Shown here piece after piece: positions 32,310 through 45,365 of a stretch of 64,000 bases of DNA (the first letter of the stretch is position 1; every line of letters begins with the position of its first letter). Below the pieces are notes generated by a model. The model was given only the letters and a program-made list of their open reading frames with translations. It did not search any database and was not told the DNA's origin. A program made the position numbers and the translations under genes. This DNA is from Odontocerum albicorne. Its lineage: Eukaryota > Arthropoda > Insecta > Trichoptera > Odontoceridae. The stretch covers positions 29,697,315 to 29,761,314 of the forward strand of contig OX463845.1 of the NCBI GenBank assembly GCA_949825065.1. Reading direction: 5' to 3'.

Positions 32310-32430
32310 GAAAGGCCCAGTGTCCTGCACCGAGAAACATTTGATTCGTGGAACGACCAGTGATGTCCGGGAGACAGAATTTTGAACGAAAATAATTTAG
32401 TGGCTTGATACGATGGAATATTTTGTGTGT
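32310..32430. repeat. Dispersed repeat shared with 38815-38950
   Basis: CCCCGAAAGGCCCAGTGTCC and TGCACCGAGAAACATTTGATTCGTG correspond to 38870-38917 at roughly seven of ten positions, and GGCTTGATAC is found downstream in both. Family unknown. Confidence 0.5.
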
Positions 32431-32989
32431 TCTATCTCAAATAACATTGAAAACTCACTCGTTGAATGAATTATTTATGTCAAATGGATTACAAAAAAAG
32501 AATAAAAACATCAGCAGAAACGCCATACTAAAAATATCCAAAATAAAATAACAATGAAAGCCTTCGCCGTTTCAGATTTAATATAAAAGCATATATGTTA
32601 TTTTTATAAATCTCTTCTACAGCGTTCTGACCATTATAATAACATTTCTCAATTCAAATTCGTCAAAGGAATTTTTAAAATATTTATCGAGTTTTTTTTT
32701 GTAATCAGAATTATTGAACTGAAGTTCAAATGAATTACTTAATGAAAAATAGAATAATGATTTAAAAAATAACACCGAAACTGGGTGTATCGAAGACCAA
32801 TTGACGCTCTCCTAATCGAGTTATTTCAGTCATATGAGCCATGCTGCTTTTGCGATTTGAATAGAAAGTGATTTCGATTTACAGGTTTCAAGAAAGACCC
32901 TGGCGCGTCAATTACGTTATGATTTTTAATTACAGAAAACATTACGCCAAATGCTTTGATGGAAAAGAAGATGCAATATATATATATCT
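32431..32989. other. Nothing recognised
   Basis: A+T-rich DNA with no supported feature. Confidence 0.35.
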
Positions 32990-33100
32990 CAAGGTGGGAT
33001 ACGAACCTAAGACCTTATTATGTCCGGAAATGTGTTACTGTACCGTAGAAAATGTGTAAGAAGTCGCTAATTTGTTACCCGCGCTGAGCTACTATGAATT
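32990..33100 (-). mobile_element. tRNA-like SINE fragment
   Basis: The minus strand reads GTAGCTCAGCGCGGGTAAC (box A-like, near 33090) and later TTAGGTTCGTATCCCACC (box B-like, near 33000). The boxes are about 80 bp apart, too far for an intact tRNA without an intron, so I call it a decayed tRNA-derived repeat. Confidence 0.45.
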
Positions 33101-33394
33101 GATAAAAAATATTTTTTTCTGCCAATTTTTTAACGGTTACGCTTCGATAATAATAAAAAAAATAAACATATACTCATATTCTTTAACAAGCTTTGTTTCT
33201 CTAGTGCCATTTAGAAAAACTTACTTATTTTTATTACTCTCTGTTACAACGCGTAAATGTTGGGTCTAACATAAAAGAATGCGCCGCATTGCGGCCCCTT
33301 CAAGATAGACGATATCTATTTCCTTGCTCTATTTTGTTAAACACTATGGGCTGATTAATTCAATTCCTTTTAAATCTCTGCCAACACAACCAAA
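33101..33394. other. Nothing recognised
   Basis: No supported feature. Confidence 0.3.
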
Positions 33395-33490
33395 CACAAA
33401 TATGTAGAAAAACACATATTTTTACAAATATGTAGAAGATCATCTATTCTACAAATATGTACAAGAACATTTCTTCTACAAATATGTAGA
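33395..33490. repeat. 27-28 bp tandem repeat, four copies
   Basis: ACAAATATGTAGAA starts at about 33396, 33424, 33451 and 33478 with variable CAT/CTT-rich ends. Confidence 0.8.
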
Positions 33491-33575
33491 TTAGGCAGGT
33501 AAAACTCGTTTTATACCAAGGGCCACATTAGCTATTTTATATTAAGCCGAGGGCCACATGTTTCAATATTAAAAA
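33491..33575. mobile_element. hAT-like terminal fragment
   Basis: GGTAAAACTCGTTTTATACC continues with AAGGGCCACATTAG and, 25 bp later, CCGAGGGCCACATG. The GGGCCACAT phrase near an element end is typical of some hAT families. The partner end was not found. Confidence 0.35.
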
Positions 33576-35195
33576 TAATAACACAAAAACCTTTTTTTTT
33601 TACTTCAGAATAATTGATATTTTTCTATAATTAAAGAGACCCCTGCCTGTAACCCTGGGGTTAGCGGGATCTCTCTATTCTACTCGTATGTAGGATATAC
33701 AAGTAACTCGGCCTTCTCTAGGCCAGTGTTAACAATTTGGGTAATTTAAGAGAAGATATTGAAAAAAATATGTAATTCCAAAAAATAAAAGAAAATGTCT
33801 TAAAATATAGTTCGGTATATTTTAAAATTAAATTTATATTTATTATAAAAATAGTTTAGCAAGCCCATAACATTTAATGAATGTCAGACACATTTTTTTG
33901 ACCTGAGGGGTTCGAATTATTTCCAGCATTTTTATATGTTAAATTTATAGTTTAAATTGTAAAAGAGTTAAATCAGGAAGAAATGTCCAATTAATTCAAC
34001 TGAAAAATGGTCAACTATAAATAAAACAAATGGAAAGTTTACAACACGTTTATAGTAAAAGTTTATATGCGGTAGAATAAAAAGCATCCGAGTGGCAAAT
34101 GCCGGGGTCAACTCGGTGATATTTCCTCGCAGGTGATGGAGGCGCAGGAGGAGTGAGACAGTACACGCGTCATAAAGGTCTGATAAAAGTTCATGCCGTG
34201 TATCAGATAGCAATGCGCCATTTTGTACAATAGAACAAAATTTTGATAATAAATAAAAAATAAACCATCTTAAAAATCATCAACTCATAGAGCGACACAT
34301 GGTATTTTCTTTTCAATCGCGACATACTTAAACTTCCTTACTCATACATACAGACTTATGAAGTCTCCTTTTTATCTAATATTTGATAGACTTGGTACAA
34401 TTTTAATGTATGGATCTTACTCAATTGTGGTTTTCCCTCGTATTCACTTTGTTCACTTGATTTATTTTGCCTACTGTGTGACGTAGACACTGTGTGACGT
34501 TACTTCTTGGTTAGGTCCTCTTAGGGAAACGGGTATTCTGTTTATTTGATAATATTATATTCTATTTATTTGTTTCCAAAACTTAGCGTTATTCACGTCA
34601 GCCGAAACCAAGATATTCGATGATAAAAATAAGAATGTGTGCAGAACGTAAAAAAATAATTTTAATTTATGAAAAAGGAACAAATAGAAATGAAAAAAAA
34701 AAAACATTTTTTCGAGACGGATAAAAGCAAATCTCTATGTACTGATAAAAGTAGGGAGAGAAACTTTGTCTATTACCATTTCGCACGGAGTAATTTTTAT
34801 GTGAAAAAACATAAACCGAAAAGGTGCTTTTACAGACTCGGAATAAAGATACTGGGGATTTATGATGTACGAGTGCATGCGAGTCAAGAAATATACACCG
34901 AAAACTAATAGTAAAAGTGAAAGGCTATAAACAAACCATTCTTTGTTATACGAGTATTTATGCATTGTACAAGAATACCACATGGATACATCATAGAATC
35001 TTTTAAAATTATTTATTTTAGTTAAAACATTTTTATACAATGGTAATTTTTTCAGTTTACGTCACGAAATTACAAATGCATAAAATTGAAGAATATTTTT
35101 TCAATCTTTGTTTTTGGCGCAAAAAAAACGTGAAAGCGTACTACAACATAATTATAAAAGTCACGGCCTTCTTTTCCGTACAGTCAATAATTTTT
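33576..35195. other. Unassigned A+T-rich DNA
   Basis: Holds an unrecognised minus-strand frame at 34213-33968, beginning MLSDTRHELLSDLYDACTVS in a locally less A+T-rich patch (34080-34215). It also holds a small GTGTGACGTAGACACT duplication near 34478. No gene can be supported. Confidence 0.35.
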
Positions 35196-35310
35196 TTTTG
35201 TAGTATTTTTAATCTGTTAATAATAGTGGGTTCGAATCCCGAGTTGGAGCGTCCTTGAGAGTCTGCTCTATAAATCGCGCTATATAAATTGTCCTTTTTA
35301 TTATTATTAG
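35196..35310 (+). mobile_element. tRNA-derived SINE with ATT-repeat tail
   Basis: The box B-like GGGTTCGAATCCCGAGTTGG (35229) is followed by CGCGCTATATAAATTGTCC and TTATTATTATTAG. A GCGCTATATAAAT motif before an ATT microsatellite is a recurrent 3' end of metazoan SINEs. A related piece lies at 21598-21700. Confidence 0.6.
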
Positions 35311-35534
35311 TATGTGGTTAATGGAAGATTGTGATAGATAGTCGCATTTGTTGTTACAAAAATGCTTCTTGTGTGGTTTTTACACTTTATTCTCTATCTG
35401 GTGTTGATTTTCACGAATCGATGAAACGTAATTTATTTATATTATTAATTGAAGAATTTCATCAACGTGCAAGTACGTGGAGTACCGATCTGAACACAGA
35501 GGAGTTTGTGGCACATCTGTATTCCTTCATCCAT

Positions 35535-35860
35535 TTATTCGTATAGTACCCCTCAATATATTCGAATTGGTGATGCGAGCATATTGAAAAATGTGACCAG
35601 CGGACAAGCGGAGACCAAAATATTTCCGCCCCCTTGATCGAGTTGATAACCACTGAAGTATTCACGTAACTGACAGTTCGTTATCGCACATGCCTATACT
35701 ACTGCACGTAAACAACACTACAGTAGAGATAACAATACTTCTCCACAGCTAGCATTCGCGAGTATTGTAATTAGATTGGGGTGCTTTTTTCCAATACCAC
35801 CTGGAATCGAACCCAGAACCTTCGAGTGGAATCAAGCTACTCAAAAGAAGGAAAAAAACA
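35535..35860 (-). mobile_element. SINE-B, near-complete copy, minus orientation
   Basis: From left to right the copy has CGTATAGTACCCCTCAATAT, GTGACCAGCGGACAAG, CACTGAAGTATTCACGTAACTG, GCATTCGCGAGTATTGTAAT and GATTGGGGTGC. The reverse head with GGAATCGAACCCAGAACC follows. With 47310 it defines the body outside the head. The head continues to about 35850, where box A is lost. Confidence 0.7.
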
Positions 35861-36544
35861 AATGACTTTCTTTTTCACGTCATTTACACTTCTTTATTTT
35901 AGTTACATTTTTGCTGTACAACCTGGCGAATTACTAACAAAGCTACGGAGGTTTACATTTCTTTTGACAACTAGAATAATTAATTGCACCTGACCTAACA
36001 TAACCATGAAAATCAAATAATCAGAAATTGCGCCACAACTGATTTAAAAAGTCTAAATAGGAGGAAATAAAACAGAAATAACATATTATTTGTAAGTGTT
36101 CTCAATATAATGGTTTTCCACGAAAAAAAACCAATTACTTATATAGAGCTGCTTGGTAAGATATGCCACTCTATGGGGGCTCCAAGAATATACATATACA
36201 TGTATGAGGCAGTTAATGAGCACCAGTAACAAATAAATACCGATGAAAATTTAAAAAAAATCCTCAAAGGATAACTAGTAAAGTTCCGAGACATTTTTAT
36301 TCTTTGTAAGCTCGTTTTCGATAAATTTAAAAAATCAAACGAAATATTTCCAGGGTCCTTGTGAAAATATGACAACTGTCAGTAGATATATTTTTTAAAT
36401 GACTATTTATCCAAATTTGGATATTCTCAGTCAGTGAGTAATGATGAGTTGATTAATTTAATTGAGAATACAGAATATGTCCTAGATCCACAATCACAGT
36501 AAGACCATGGTATAAAGATTTGAAATAATACCACGTTTATCAAA
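35861..36544. other. Nothing recognised
   Basis: A+T-rich DNA without a supported feature. Confidence 0.35.
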
Positions 36545-36775
36545 TAGGAATATTAATTTTATATCTTTATTTCTTGAGATATTCTAACTTTCTGAACGCA
36601 CTACAAACGGTTTGAGACATGTTTAAAATAAGAGTTTTCATATTGGTTGACATTGAATTATTCGTTAAAAGAAGATCTTCATAAAAGGTCGGGTATGTAT
36701 CATTAAGTGGACATTCTAAGAACATATGATCAACATTTCCACGCTGAGGCCAGATTCGCATACGCTAGAATTTAA
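36545..36775 (-). mobile_element. LINE C-terminus with zinc-binding-like end
   Basis: The minus frame (36761 to 36567) reads IWPQRGNVDHMFLECPLNDT, then about 40 residues to LEYLKK. VDH-FLECP is the H--C half of the C-terminal CCHC-like motif of R1/I/Jockey-type LINE proteins. The first Cys pair is lost. Unlike LINE-J or LINE-E. Confidence 0.55.
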
Positions 36776-36814
36776 AGCTTTGATCTAGTAATATGTAGAT
36801 ATTGTGACGTGAAA

Positions 36815-37075
36815 ATAGTCACATAAGTATGTATATGATCCAGATTCGAGTATGATGGCATTCAATAATAGTCACATAAGTATATGATCCAGATTCGAGT
36901 ATGATGGCATTTAATAGTCACATAAGTATATGATCCAGATTCGAGTATGATGGCATTTAATAATTTCCGCGAAATTTGTTTCTTCTATGATATTTTGTAA
37001 AATGTAGATATTTTGACGTGAAAATAAACACAAATTATATCATATGCTCCACATTCGACCATGATGGCATTTAAT
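36815..37075. repeat. 46-53 bp tandem repeat, three copies plus one remote
   Basis: ATAGTCACATAAGTATATGA and CAGATTCGAGTATGATGGCA recur from 36815, 36868 and 36914. A diverged fourth unit (CACATTCGACCATGATGGCA) lies at 37040-37070, preceded by the same GTAGATATT-TGACGTGAAAATA lead that precedes the first copy. Confidence 0.75.
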
Positions 37076-38024
37076 AATTCCTGCGAACTTCAATTCCTTG
37101 CCAGCAATGCTTGGAACCGTACATATATCGCGAGTTTTACATCTCGTGAGTCTATGAAATACTGAGCATTCCTCTGTGAACTCACAAATTAATGTCACGT
37201 GATGATTCATGTCTATCTTTATGGTCTTCACGGATTCTCACCGTATAATAAAATGGACCAGTATTTTATCATACGTTGTCATAATTTAATTAATTTATGA
37301 ACCAAAAAGCTAAACGGTTAATGTATTGCACAACGCTCAAATAAAATCTGAACGTTACTTAATTGATCAATGACTATACAAGAGATAAACATTTTTGCGA
37401 TGATTTATACATCGTAAAGGTGTTTTTGAGTAGATGAGTCAAGGTCGAAATACCTTTCGATTAATTAAAAAAAAAGGTTACCAATTAAAATGTAATATTT
37501 TTACGATAACACATATGAATTGAATAAAAAATTCAATTATAATATTTATTCTGGATGTATTTGTGTCATATGTTCTTTTCTGTTATGAACACATCTGTTT
37601 TTGATCATGTGTTCAAGTTTTGAGATTTTTATCAATTATGCTTTTGATTTATATTTTTATAATGTTATAACATAAAGTATTTGATTGTTGCTTTGATTCG
37701 AATTTTGTTTTTTTTTTCGTATATTATTTTGAAATTTTGATAATTGTCAGATTATGTTCGACTTTTGCATTTGATACATAATGACAAGCAGTTTAAGTTT
37801 TTATATGTTCCTAAAAGATAGGGAGAAATTTCAGAGCGTATGAAGCAAAAAAAATTTAAGGGTGTGGAAAATCTTTCGTGTCAAGCAAATTACTCTATAA
37901 GAAAGATGAACCTTAAATGGTGGATAATATATAATAATCCTCGCATTGATTTATAGATTCACATGTTGAGGAGTCTATACCAAATGAGTGAATGATTAAA
38001 TTAATGAACTTATTTTACACTTAT
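37076..38024. other. A+T-rich DNA, nothing recognised
   Basis: One open minus frame (37231-37040) overlaps the last tandem unit and has no recognisable domain. Confidence 0.35.
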
Positions 38025-38145
38025 TTGTTGTATACAGTATAACCTAACAGGCTTTATGCCATGTGGAAATTTCTTTCTATCAACCCAAAATGTGTTAAAA
38101 GTCTTACGTCAAAATTTAGTTTTCAACGTTGAAGTGAAGTTTTTT
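38025..38145 (-). mobile_element. SINE-A fragment, minus orientation
   Basis: GTATACAGTATAACCTAACA and GGCTTTATGCCATGTGGAAA match the body; the copy fades before the tRNA-like head. Confidence 0.6.
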
Positions 38146-38814
38146 CACGTTTGTTTCTTTTAATTTTTCATAATTGTACAAGGCAAATTGCATTACAATA
38201 AAAAAATAATTAAGTGGTGGGGAATGTAAATACTATAAATTCAAATGCCGATGATGGCGTCGGAAGAAATCGTGGGTATTCCAAGAACTCTTGATCCCAC
38301 GTTGCTCTCCAGTTGCCGAGTACTTTGTTTCAAACTGTGCCAGGGGATTTATTGATTCAGCAGTCCAATTGAAATTACAATACTGGGAATTCTCGAAATT
38401 TACAATAATCCAATAGAACCTTCGTTGAGGCAGGACTTATTTACACATACCACCATTATAAGATTTATTGACCATGACAGACGACTCGTCGATTTTGATA
38501 AATTTGATTTAGAAAAAAAAAACTAAATCTCTCATTGTAATTAAAAATGATATAAAGTTGAGAATTTTAGATTTGAGATGTACAAGTGATGGAAATTAGA
38601 TTTTTGGTATTATGCCATAATCAGTTAAATAGTATGTGGTAACAATTTTCATTGAATGGGTGTCTTTTTTGAAACATTTTTATCTGTTTTAATAATAAAT
38701 TTACCTTTAATATTTTGACAAGAATGTTCCAAGCATAACAAATAAATCAAAAGACTATGTGTTGATATTCCCCATTTTCCTAAGGGTAACATGACAAAGT
38801 GGGAATATCATGTG
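38146..38814. other. Nothing recognised
   Basis: Slightly less A+T-rich at 38240-38460 but without coding or repeat signal that I can name. Confidence 0.3.
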
Positions 38815-38950
38815 ATGGATCGACTCTCTGTATCAGTGGTAAGAAAGAGTCCACGCAACATTTGTTGAAGCGCCCGAGGAACTCGGTGTCTTGCACCGAG
38901 CAAGATTTGATTCGTGAGTAAATATTCTATCATTGGCTTGTATACCACAA
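38815..38950. repeat. Dispersed repeat shared with 32310-32430
   Basis: CCCGAGGAACTCGGTGTCTT and the following GCACCGAGCAAG form a 7-bp-stem hairpin (CTCGGTG/CACCGAG). The same hairpin is decayed in the other copy. Confidence 0.5.
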
Positions 38951-39004
38951 AATAAATAAATGGTACTTGAACTCGATAAAAATATATTAGGTAAATTTAA
39001 CTAA

Positions 39005-39395
39005 GACGTACATACTATCACGCCGTTTCCCTGCCGGGGCAGACAAAGAGCTCCAGCCTTGCCGATCGCGAAACACATAATATATGTCGCCTCTTCTAGA
39101 TCCACACACCTTTTCATATAACTTCTACGATTTCTCCAACTTTTTACATTTACTTTTTTCAAAATATACACCATACTTTCCTTGGTCTTCGTCTTCTACG
39201 CTTTTCAACCACATCTGCAAAGCATATTTGTTTTGTTAGTATTTCTTCATTCATTCGTTCTACATGTTCAAACCCTCTCAGAGTGCTTTTTTTGCTCTTA
39301 CTGAATACATCAGACTTAAGTTTACATTCATTTCTGATCACTTTATTCCATATTCGGTCATACGTTATCCCCCCATGTATCATTCATCCTCTCTG
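39005..39395 (-). mobile_element. LINE-E 3'-end fragment
   Basis: The minus frame 39383-39159 reads YDRIWNKVIRNECKLKSDVF, STLRGFEHVERMNEEILTKQ and RRRRRPRKVW. The 3' end is at about 39010 (CTATCACGCCGTTTCCCTGC). Confidence 0.8.
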
Positions 39396-40559
<1,164 letters not shown>

Positions 40560-41410
40560 GACGGTGGTTGCCTGGTTGAGTGGCAGGACGTGGTTAAATA
40601 CCTCGGCCTGCACCTTGACCGGCGACTGACGTGGAAAACCCATTTGAATACCATCAGACAGAAGGGTCACAAGGGCATAGGGGCTATCAGTTCGATATTT
40701 CATCGACGCAGCTTCCTTTCACCCAAAAATAAGCTCCTCCTCTATAAAACCCTTATTCGTCCTATCTTGACCTATGCCGCACCCGTTTGGGGTAGTGTGA
40801 GCAATACGGATCACCTGAAACTCCAGAGAGTGCAGAACAAGGCATTCAAGATATCTTTTAACACCCATCCCAGAACAAATCTTACCCGACTTCACGCTGA
40901 ACAGCGAGAAGAAACCCTACAACACCACATCCTCGCTTGGACCGTGAAGTTCTATAAAAGCCAACAAAATCACAGAAATCCCTTAGTCGCTGCCCTGGGG
41001 GCTTACGAGAGTAAATTCGACCTACCCTTCCGTTATAAGCACAAGCTCCCGAAGCATTATCTGTTGCCGGACTAGTCCACCTACAGTATTAGCTGGGACG
41101 ACCAAGGTCTGAGTGAATGTGATGGAATACAAGTAGCCTGAACGAGTGGACTTGTTTTTGCAGAATAATTAGTGTAAGAATTGTTATCTAGTTATAAGTA
41201 GTATGTAGGTGTTAATTATTTCTAAGATCTCATATATTAAGATTGAATAAATAAAATAAAATGATATGCAGGAAAATAAGTTTAAATAAGTTCATAAATT
41301 ATAACATATAATTAATTAAGATTAGTGAAGTAATAAATTTGTATAAAGGTATAGCCTTGACAAATGTTTGTGTAGTAATTTACTTGTTTAATAAAAAAAA
41401 ATAAAAAAAA
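40560..41410 (+). mobile_element. LINE-J 3' end, well preserved
   Basis: The coding frame starts directly after the microsatellite with [20 protein letters not shown]. It runs through [56 protein letters not shown] and HHILAWTVKFYKSQQNH to LLPD (stop at 41073-41075). One more in-frame stretch to GIQVA follows. This is the domain after the RT in Jockey-clade LINEs. The 3' UTR and A-rich tail end at about 41410. The copy is younger than 28605 by frame integrity, with one TAG. Confidence 0.9.
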
Positions 41411-41418
41411 GTTGCAAC

Positions 41419-41492
41419 CCGTGAAATATTCACGGAAGTAAAACAAATTCTACATTTATGAAAATATATATTCATAAACATAGAATTTGTTT
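41419..41492. repeat. Two consecutive hairpins after the LINE tail
   Basis: CCGTGAAATATTCACGG (41420-41436) is a perfect palindrome. It is followed by arms AAACAAATTCTACATTTATG (41441) and CATAAACATAGAATTTGTTT (to 41492) around an A+T loop. Confidence 0.7.
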
Positions 41493-42146
41493 ATATATAT
41501 AATTTATACATTGTCCCCTTTTACACCGGTTCAAAAAATGTTAGCTAGGTAAAGCTAGGTATTTAAAATTCGTTCAGTATCACGGACCCCCCGAGATTCA
41601 AATTTCGAATTACTTTCGCAGAGAATCCAAGTATTCCTCTCTCGCTCTCTTGTATTCAAAATTCAATTCTCGTATTCTTTCTTTGACGACAACCATTGTA
41701 TGGGTTTTGGCCTATTTATACTATAATTTAAGATTCTAGTTGTGCCTAAATATTAACCAGAACCTTAAATTAGGTACAATTTAGACTTTTTGGCACATTT
41801 CATTGTTCTTTAAGTTGATTCTTTATGAAAAAATGTAAATAGGTACAAGTTTTTAAAAATAAAAAAAAATTAACTTCTACACACTTGTTCATAGTGGATA
41901 TGATATTTTTTAATTGCATAAAATAAGTAAGTAAAAATATTACTTAATAAATCAATAGTATTAATGTCGCCCCTTGTATGTAAATATAATATTATTAATT
42001 AACGGGAAACTATGAGAGAAGTTTTTATATTAATTTAATATAAAAATTACTTATAATCTTCAAGAAATAAAAATCAAAATTAAAAAAGCTAAATGTATGA
42101 AAAATTTCGATGAAATTTCCACCAACGAAGATTTTTCACCTGTATA
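41493..42146. other. Nothing recognised
   Basis: A+T-rich DNA. Confidence 0.35.
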
Positions 42147-42167
42147 GAGAGAGAGAGAGAGAGAGAA
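42147..42167. repeat. (GA)n microsatellite
   Basis: About ten GA units, next to the 3' end of the LINE on the minus strand. Confidence 0.9.
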
Positions 42168-42179
42168 AAGGAAATAAAA

Positions 42180-43325
42180 AGTACTACGATATTTATTTAT
42201 TCAACACTTTTATTGGAAATACAATCTGGCGTGCTTATTGCCAGGCGGCAATCTCTTCCAACCAACCAGACAAAAGTAAATGAAGCAAGTTACGTGGTCG
42301 CATAAATAATTCAAATGACTATCCATTCCCACTAAATCCTTAAACATATACGTGAGCACATGCCCACGAACCCCACAAAGACGGACAATCACCCGAACAT
42401 TCTTTTTCATATAAAGTGAGATATCATCAAGCAAAAGGAAAGGAAGGGATGGTGGAGAGGAAAGGAAAAATCAGGAATGAAACACGTAATTTTACTGACT
42501 AGAAATTAAGAGTTTTTTCAGTCGCTTCTTAAAGCATGCCAAGGACGGAGCAAGTCTTATATTGGTTTGTAATTGATTTCAGAGTCTCACTGCATGGACA
42601 GTAAAGGACGACGTAAAGAAAGAGGAGCGGTGAACTGGAAAGACCAATAAACAATCTCTGTTTGAACGTAGCACTAATCCATGATTGGAAAGACGCTGAA
42701 AATTTTAGGCGAGATAAGAGGGGGCGGCGGGACAGTTAAGGTTATTATACAGAAGATACAGTATGTGAATTTGGCGTCTATTTCTAACATTCAACCAGTT
42801 CAATGCCTTCTGGTATGAAGTTATTTGATCATACTTACGTAGGTTGAAAATGAATCTTAGATCCACATTTTGAAGACGCTGTAATTTGTCCAGCTGTTCC
42901 TCTGTAACATCCAAGTAATATACGTCCGCATAGTCCAGAATCGGAAAGAGCAGAGATTGTACGAGTAAAATTTTGGTTTTAGTTGGTAGGAATCTTTGCA
43001 CTTTGCAACACTTTAAGGGAATGAAGGCTGAAGAAGATCCTTCGGCTTACCTCATTTATTTAATCTCGCCATGAGAGAGTGTTATCTATTAGCACTCCTA
43101 GGTTTTTAACAGTTTTATGTAATGGTATGATAGAGCCATCAAGTAATATTGGAGGAAGTAAGTCAGTGTTGAATTTACCGAGAAGCTGAGGGCTGCCAAT
43201 GAGAATCGCTTGAGACTTCTTAGGATTTATGAGTAAGCCATGCTCCCCAGTCCACTCCGAGTTCGATTGAAGGTATGTACGATACATGAGTATTCGATAA
43301 AAATAAAAGAAATTTATGTTCATAA
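42180..43325 (-). mobile_element. Non-LTR LINE (CR1/Jockey-like) C-terminal half
   Basis: The minus frame 43323-43060 contains EHGLLINPKKSQAILIGSPQ (after RT motif C) and VKNLGVLIDNTLSWRD. After a frameshift, 43001-42705 gives RFLPTKTKILLVQSLLFPIL, YADVYYLDVTEEQLDKLQRL and RKYDQITSYQKALNWLNVRN. FTVHAVRLWN-like residues follow in a further frame near 42590. It is a family different from LINE-J and LINE-E. The T-side end at about 42180-42210 includes a TTTATTTATTCAACAC phrase. Confidence 0.8.
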
Positions 43326-44103
43326 CATTGTTTCATGGTCTCTTACAATGTTAACCCCGGCACGTATTTATCAACACAATGATTTTATAATCAAAGTCAG
43401 ATTTTAGATTGTAAATTTGAAAGATTTTCTTAGTAGGAAAGAGAAATAAAGGAATTGGAGCGGACAAGAAGTTCGCTTTATCAGACCTACTATTGTATGT
43501 CAAGGCTTTCATTCATAAAATGGTACATTTTCATATCATACACAAAATTGATCGTAAAATATGGATTTTGCCCCTGGAAGTTTGAAAAACCGGAGATAAA
43601 ACGCTGTGAAGGGAGATTTGAAAGAAAAAAAACACTGTCGGAAAACACATCTGGAACGGCTCCGTGAGACTTGTCGGGAGTTCTAAAAATCGCTGGATGT
43701 TTCCGTACTCCAAAGCGACTCTAGCGAGTTGACATATCTTTCCGAGTGTCCCACTTTTCACGAATTCTTGAATTTTCACCAAGCACACAGCATGATTTAC
43801 AGCAAAAGTTGGAATATGTACACTTGTGTATCATCGCGATGAACAAAATAAAAATAAACTAGAAAGTTTTTTTTATTTAAAACACCGACAATTGTAGACA
43901 TCAAAAATTTCTTCAAAAAAACTTTCAACGCTCAACATGTGAAAAAAACCATTATACTACTTTACTTGATTGTAAAATGAGTTTTTACCCGATTTAACCT
44001 ATTATAGGTATACTCGTACACACTAGTATCAGTTTCTTTATTTTTTTTGTAACAGAGGAACTGAATTAAATTTTTCGTAAAAATATTTATCTATTTTTTT
44101 CTA
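43326..44103. other. Nothing recognised
   Basis: Two overlapping open frames on opposite strands (43455-43667 and 43788-43531) have no recognisable domain. Confidence 0.3.
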
Positions 44104-44360
44104 TACAAACATACCATCACGCCATCTCTCTGCTAGGGTAGGCAGAGATGACAGAGCGCCAAATTTTCCGACACACATATTTCGCCTTTACCACATCCAT
44201 ACTTCTCATAAAACTCCTACGATTTCTCTGACTTTACATTTCCTTCATTCAAAATATCTTTGACTTGATCAAATTATACTTTCTGTGGTCTTTTTAATTT
44301 ATTGTTTCAACATGCCCTAACCATATCAAAGTGGTGTTCTTCTTAAACAGTCATCCAATA
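44104..44360 (-). mobile_element. LINE-E 3' end, left half of an inverted pair
   Basis: ACCATCACGCCATCTCTCTG and TAGGGTAGGCAGAGA mark the 3' end. The reverse C-terminal coding phrases run to about 44345, where a copy in the opposite direction begins. Confidence 0.75.
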
Positions 44361-44790
44361 ATAAATTATGAAATCATGGAAAATGCGTGTACTGAGAAGA
44401 ATATGTAAAGTGTCAATGCATGACAGAAAAAGAAATGCAATTATTATAGATGAATGTAAGCTAAAAACTGATGTGTAAAATAAGGTGAAAAGACCACGTT
44501 GACGTGAATTAGACATGTTGAACGGATGAGTGGCGAAAGACTGACTACACAAATATATAATGCAAGCTTAAGTGGGAGTCATGGTAGAAGACAATCGAAA
44601 AAATCAAGTGAAAATAGTTTTGAAAAAAAAAGGTTAGATAAGGATTTAAGAAATCAGAAGGAACTGTATGAGAAGATGTATCGATGCGGATGATGCGAAA
44701 GAAGTGTGATGATAGGAAAATTTGGCGCCCTGTCGTCTCTTAATTCTTCATCAGAAAAATGACGTGATGGTTTGTTTGTATGTAAAAGTT
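44361..44790 (+). mobile_element. LINE-E 3' end, right half of an inverted pair
   Basis: The plus phrases MRVLRRICKVSMHDRKRN, then LNMLNG-type GHVER remnants, and AAGAAGTGTGATGATAGG are followed by the 3' end GGCGCCCTGTCGTCTC and GACGTGATGGTTTGTTTGTA at about 44700-44785. This end is the complement of 44104-44160. Confidence 0.75.
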
Positions 44791-45365
44791 CAAATCTAAA
44801 AACTTTATATAAAAAGATGCTTGTTCAATTTTTTTTTCGAAAAAAATAACTTGAGAAGTCTATAAAGACACATGCAGACGCGTCGCTAGAATATCTAAAG
44901 GATTATAAAAAATTAACACGTTAACTTATTTTAGAACAAGCGCAAGCCCGTCTTACGTATCCTGAATATTTTAGATTGTTAAAATTATTAATTCGACCCC
45001 GCTTCAGATATGCTGAGTGAACGGGAGTCGCCAAATATGAAAACATTTCTCAAGACACGCCAGAAAACATTATGATATACTTTTATCTACGAGGTACGTT
45101 CAAGGTACTGATTATCAGTTTTACACGTGTAAAAAAATCGCTCTTTTTGAAAACTAAGCGAAAAAATCGCTTGTGAAATAGGAAACTAGTAAAAAAGGAA
45201 CATTTTCATATTATGTAATACTGACGCATAAACCGCTTTGAAAAAACCTGGTTTACTCAAAAAAAAATATGTGCAATATTTATTCATAGCATTTGATGAA
45301 AATATGAATAATTACTATTTAATTTTAGAACCATAATAAAAACATATACTTATGTAAGTACCTAC
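44791..45365. other. Nothing recognised
   Basis: No supported feature. Confidence 0.3.

Noticed and set aside
31613..32310. A complete second hAT element across the gap
   Set aside because: No matching right-hand terminal repeat was seen on the far side of the N run.
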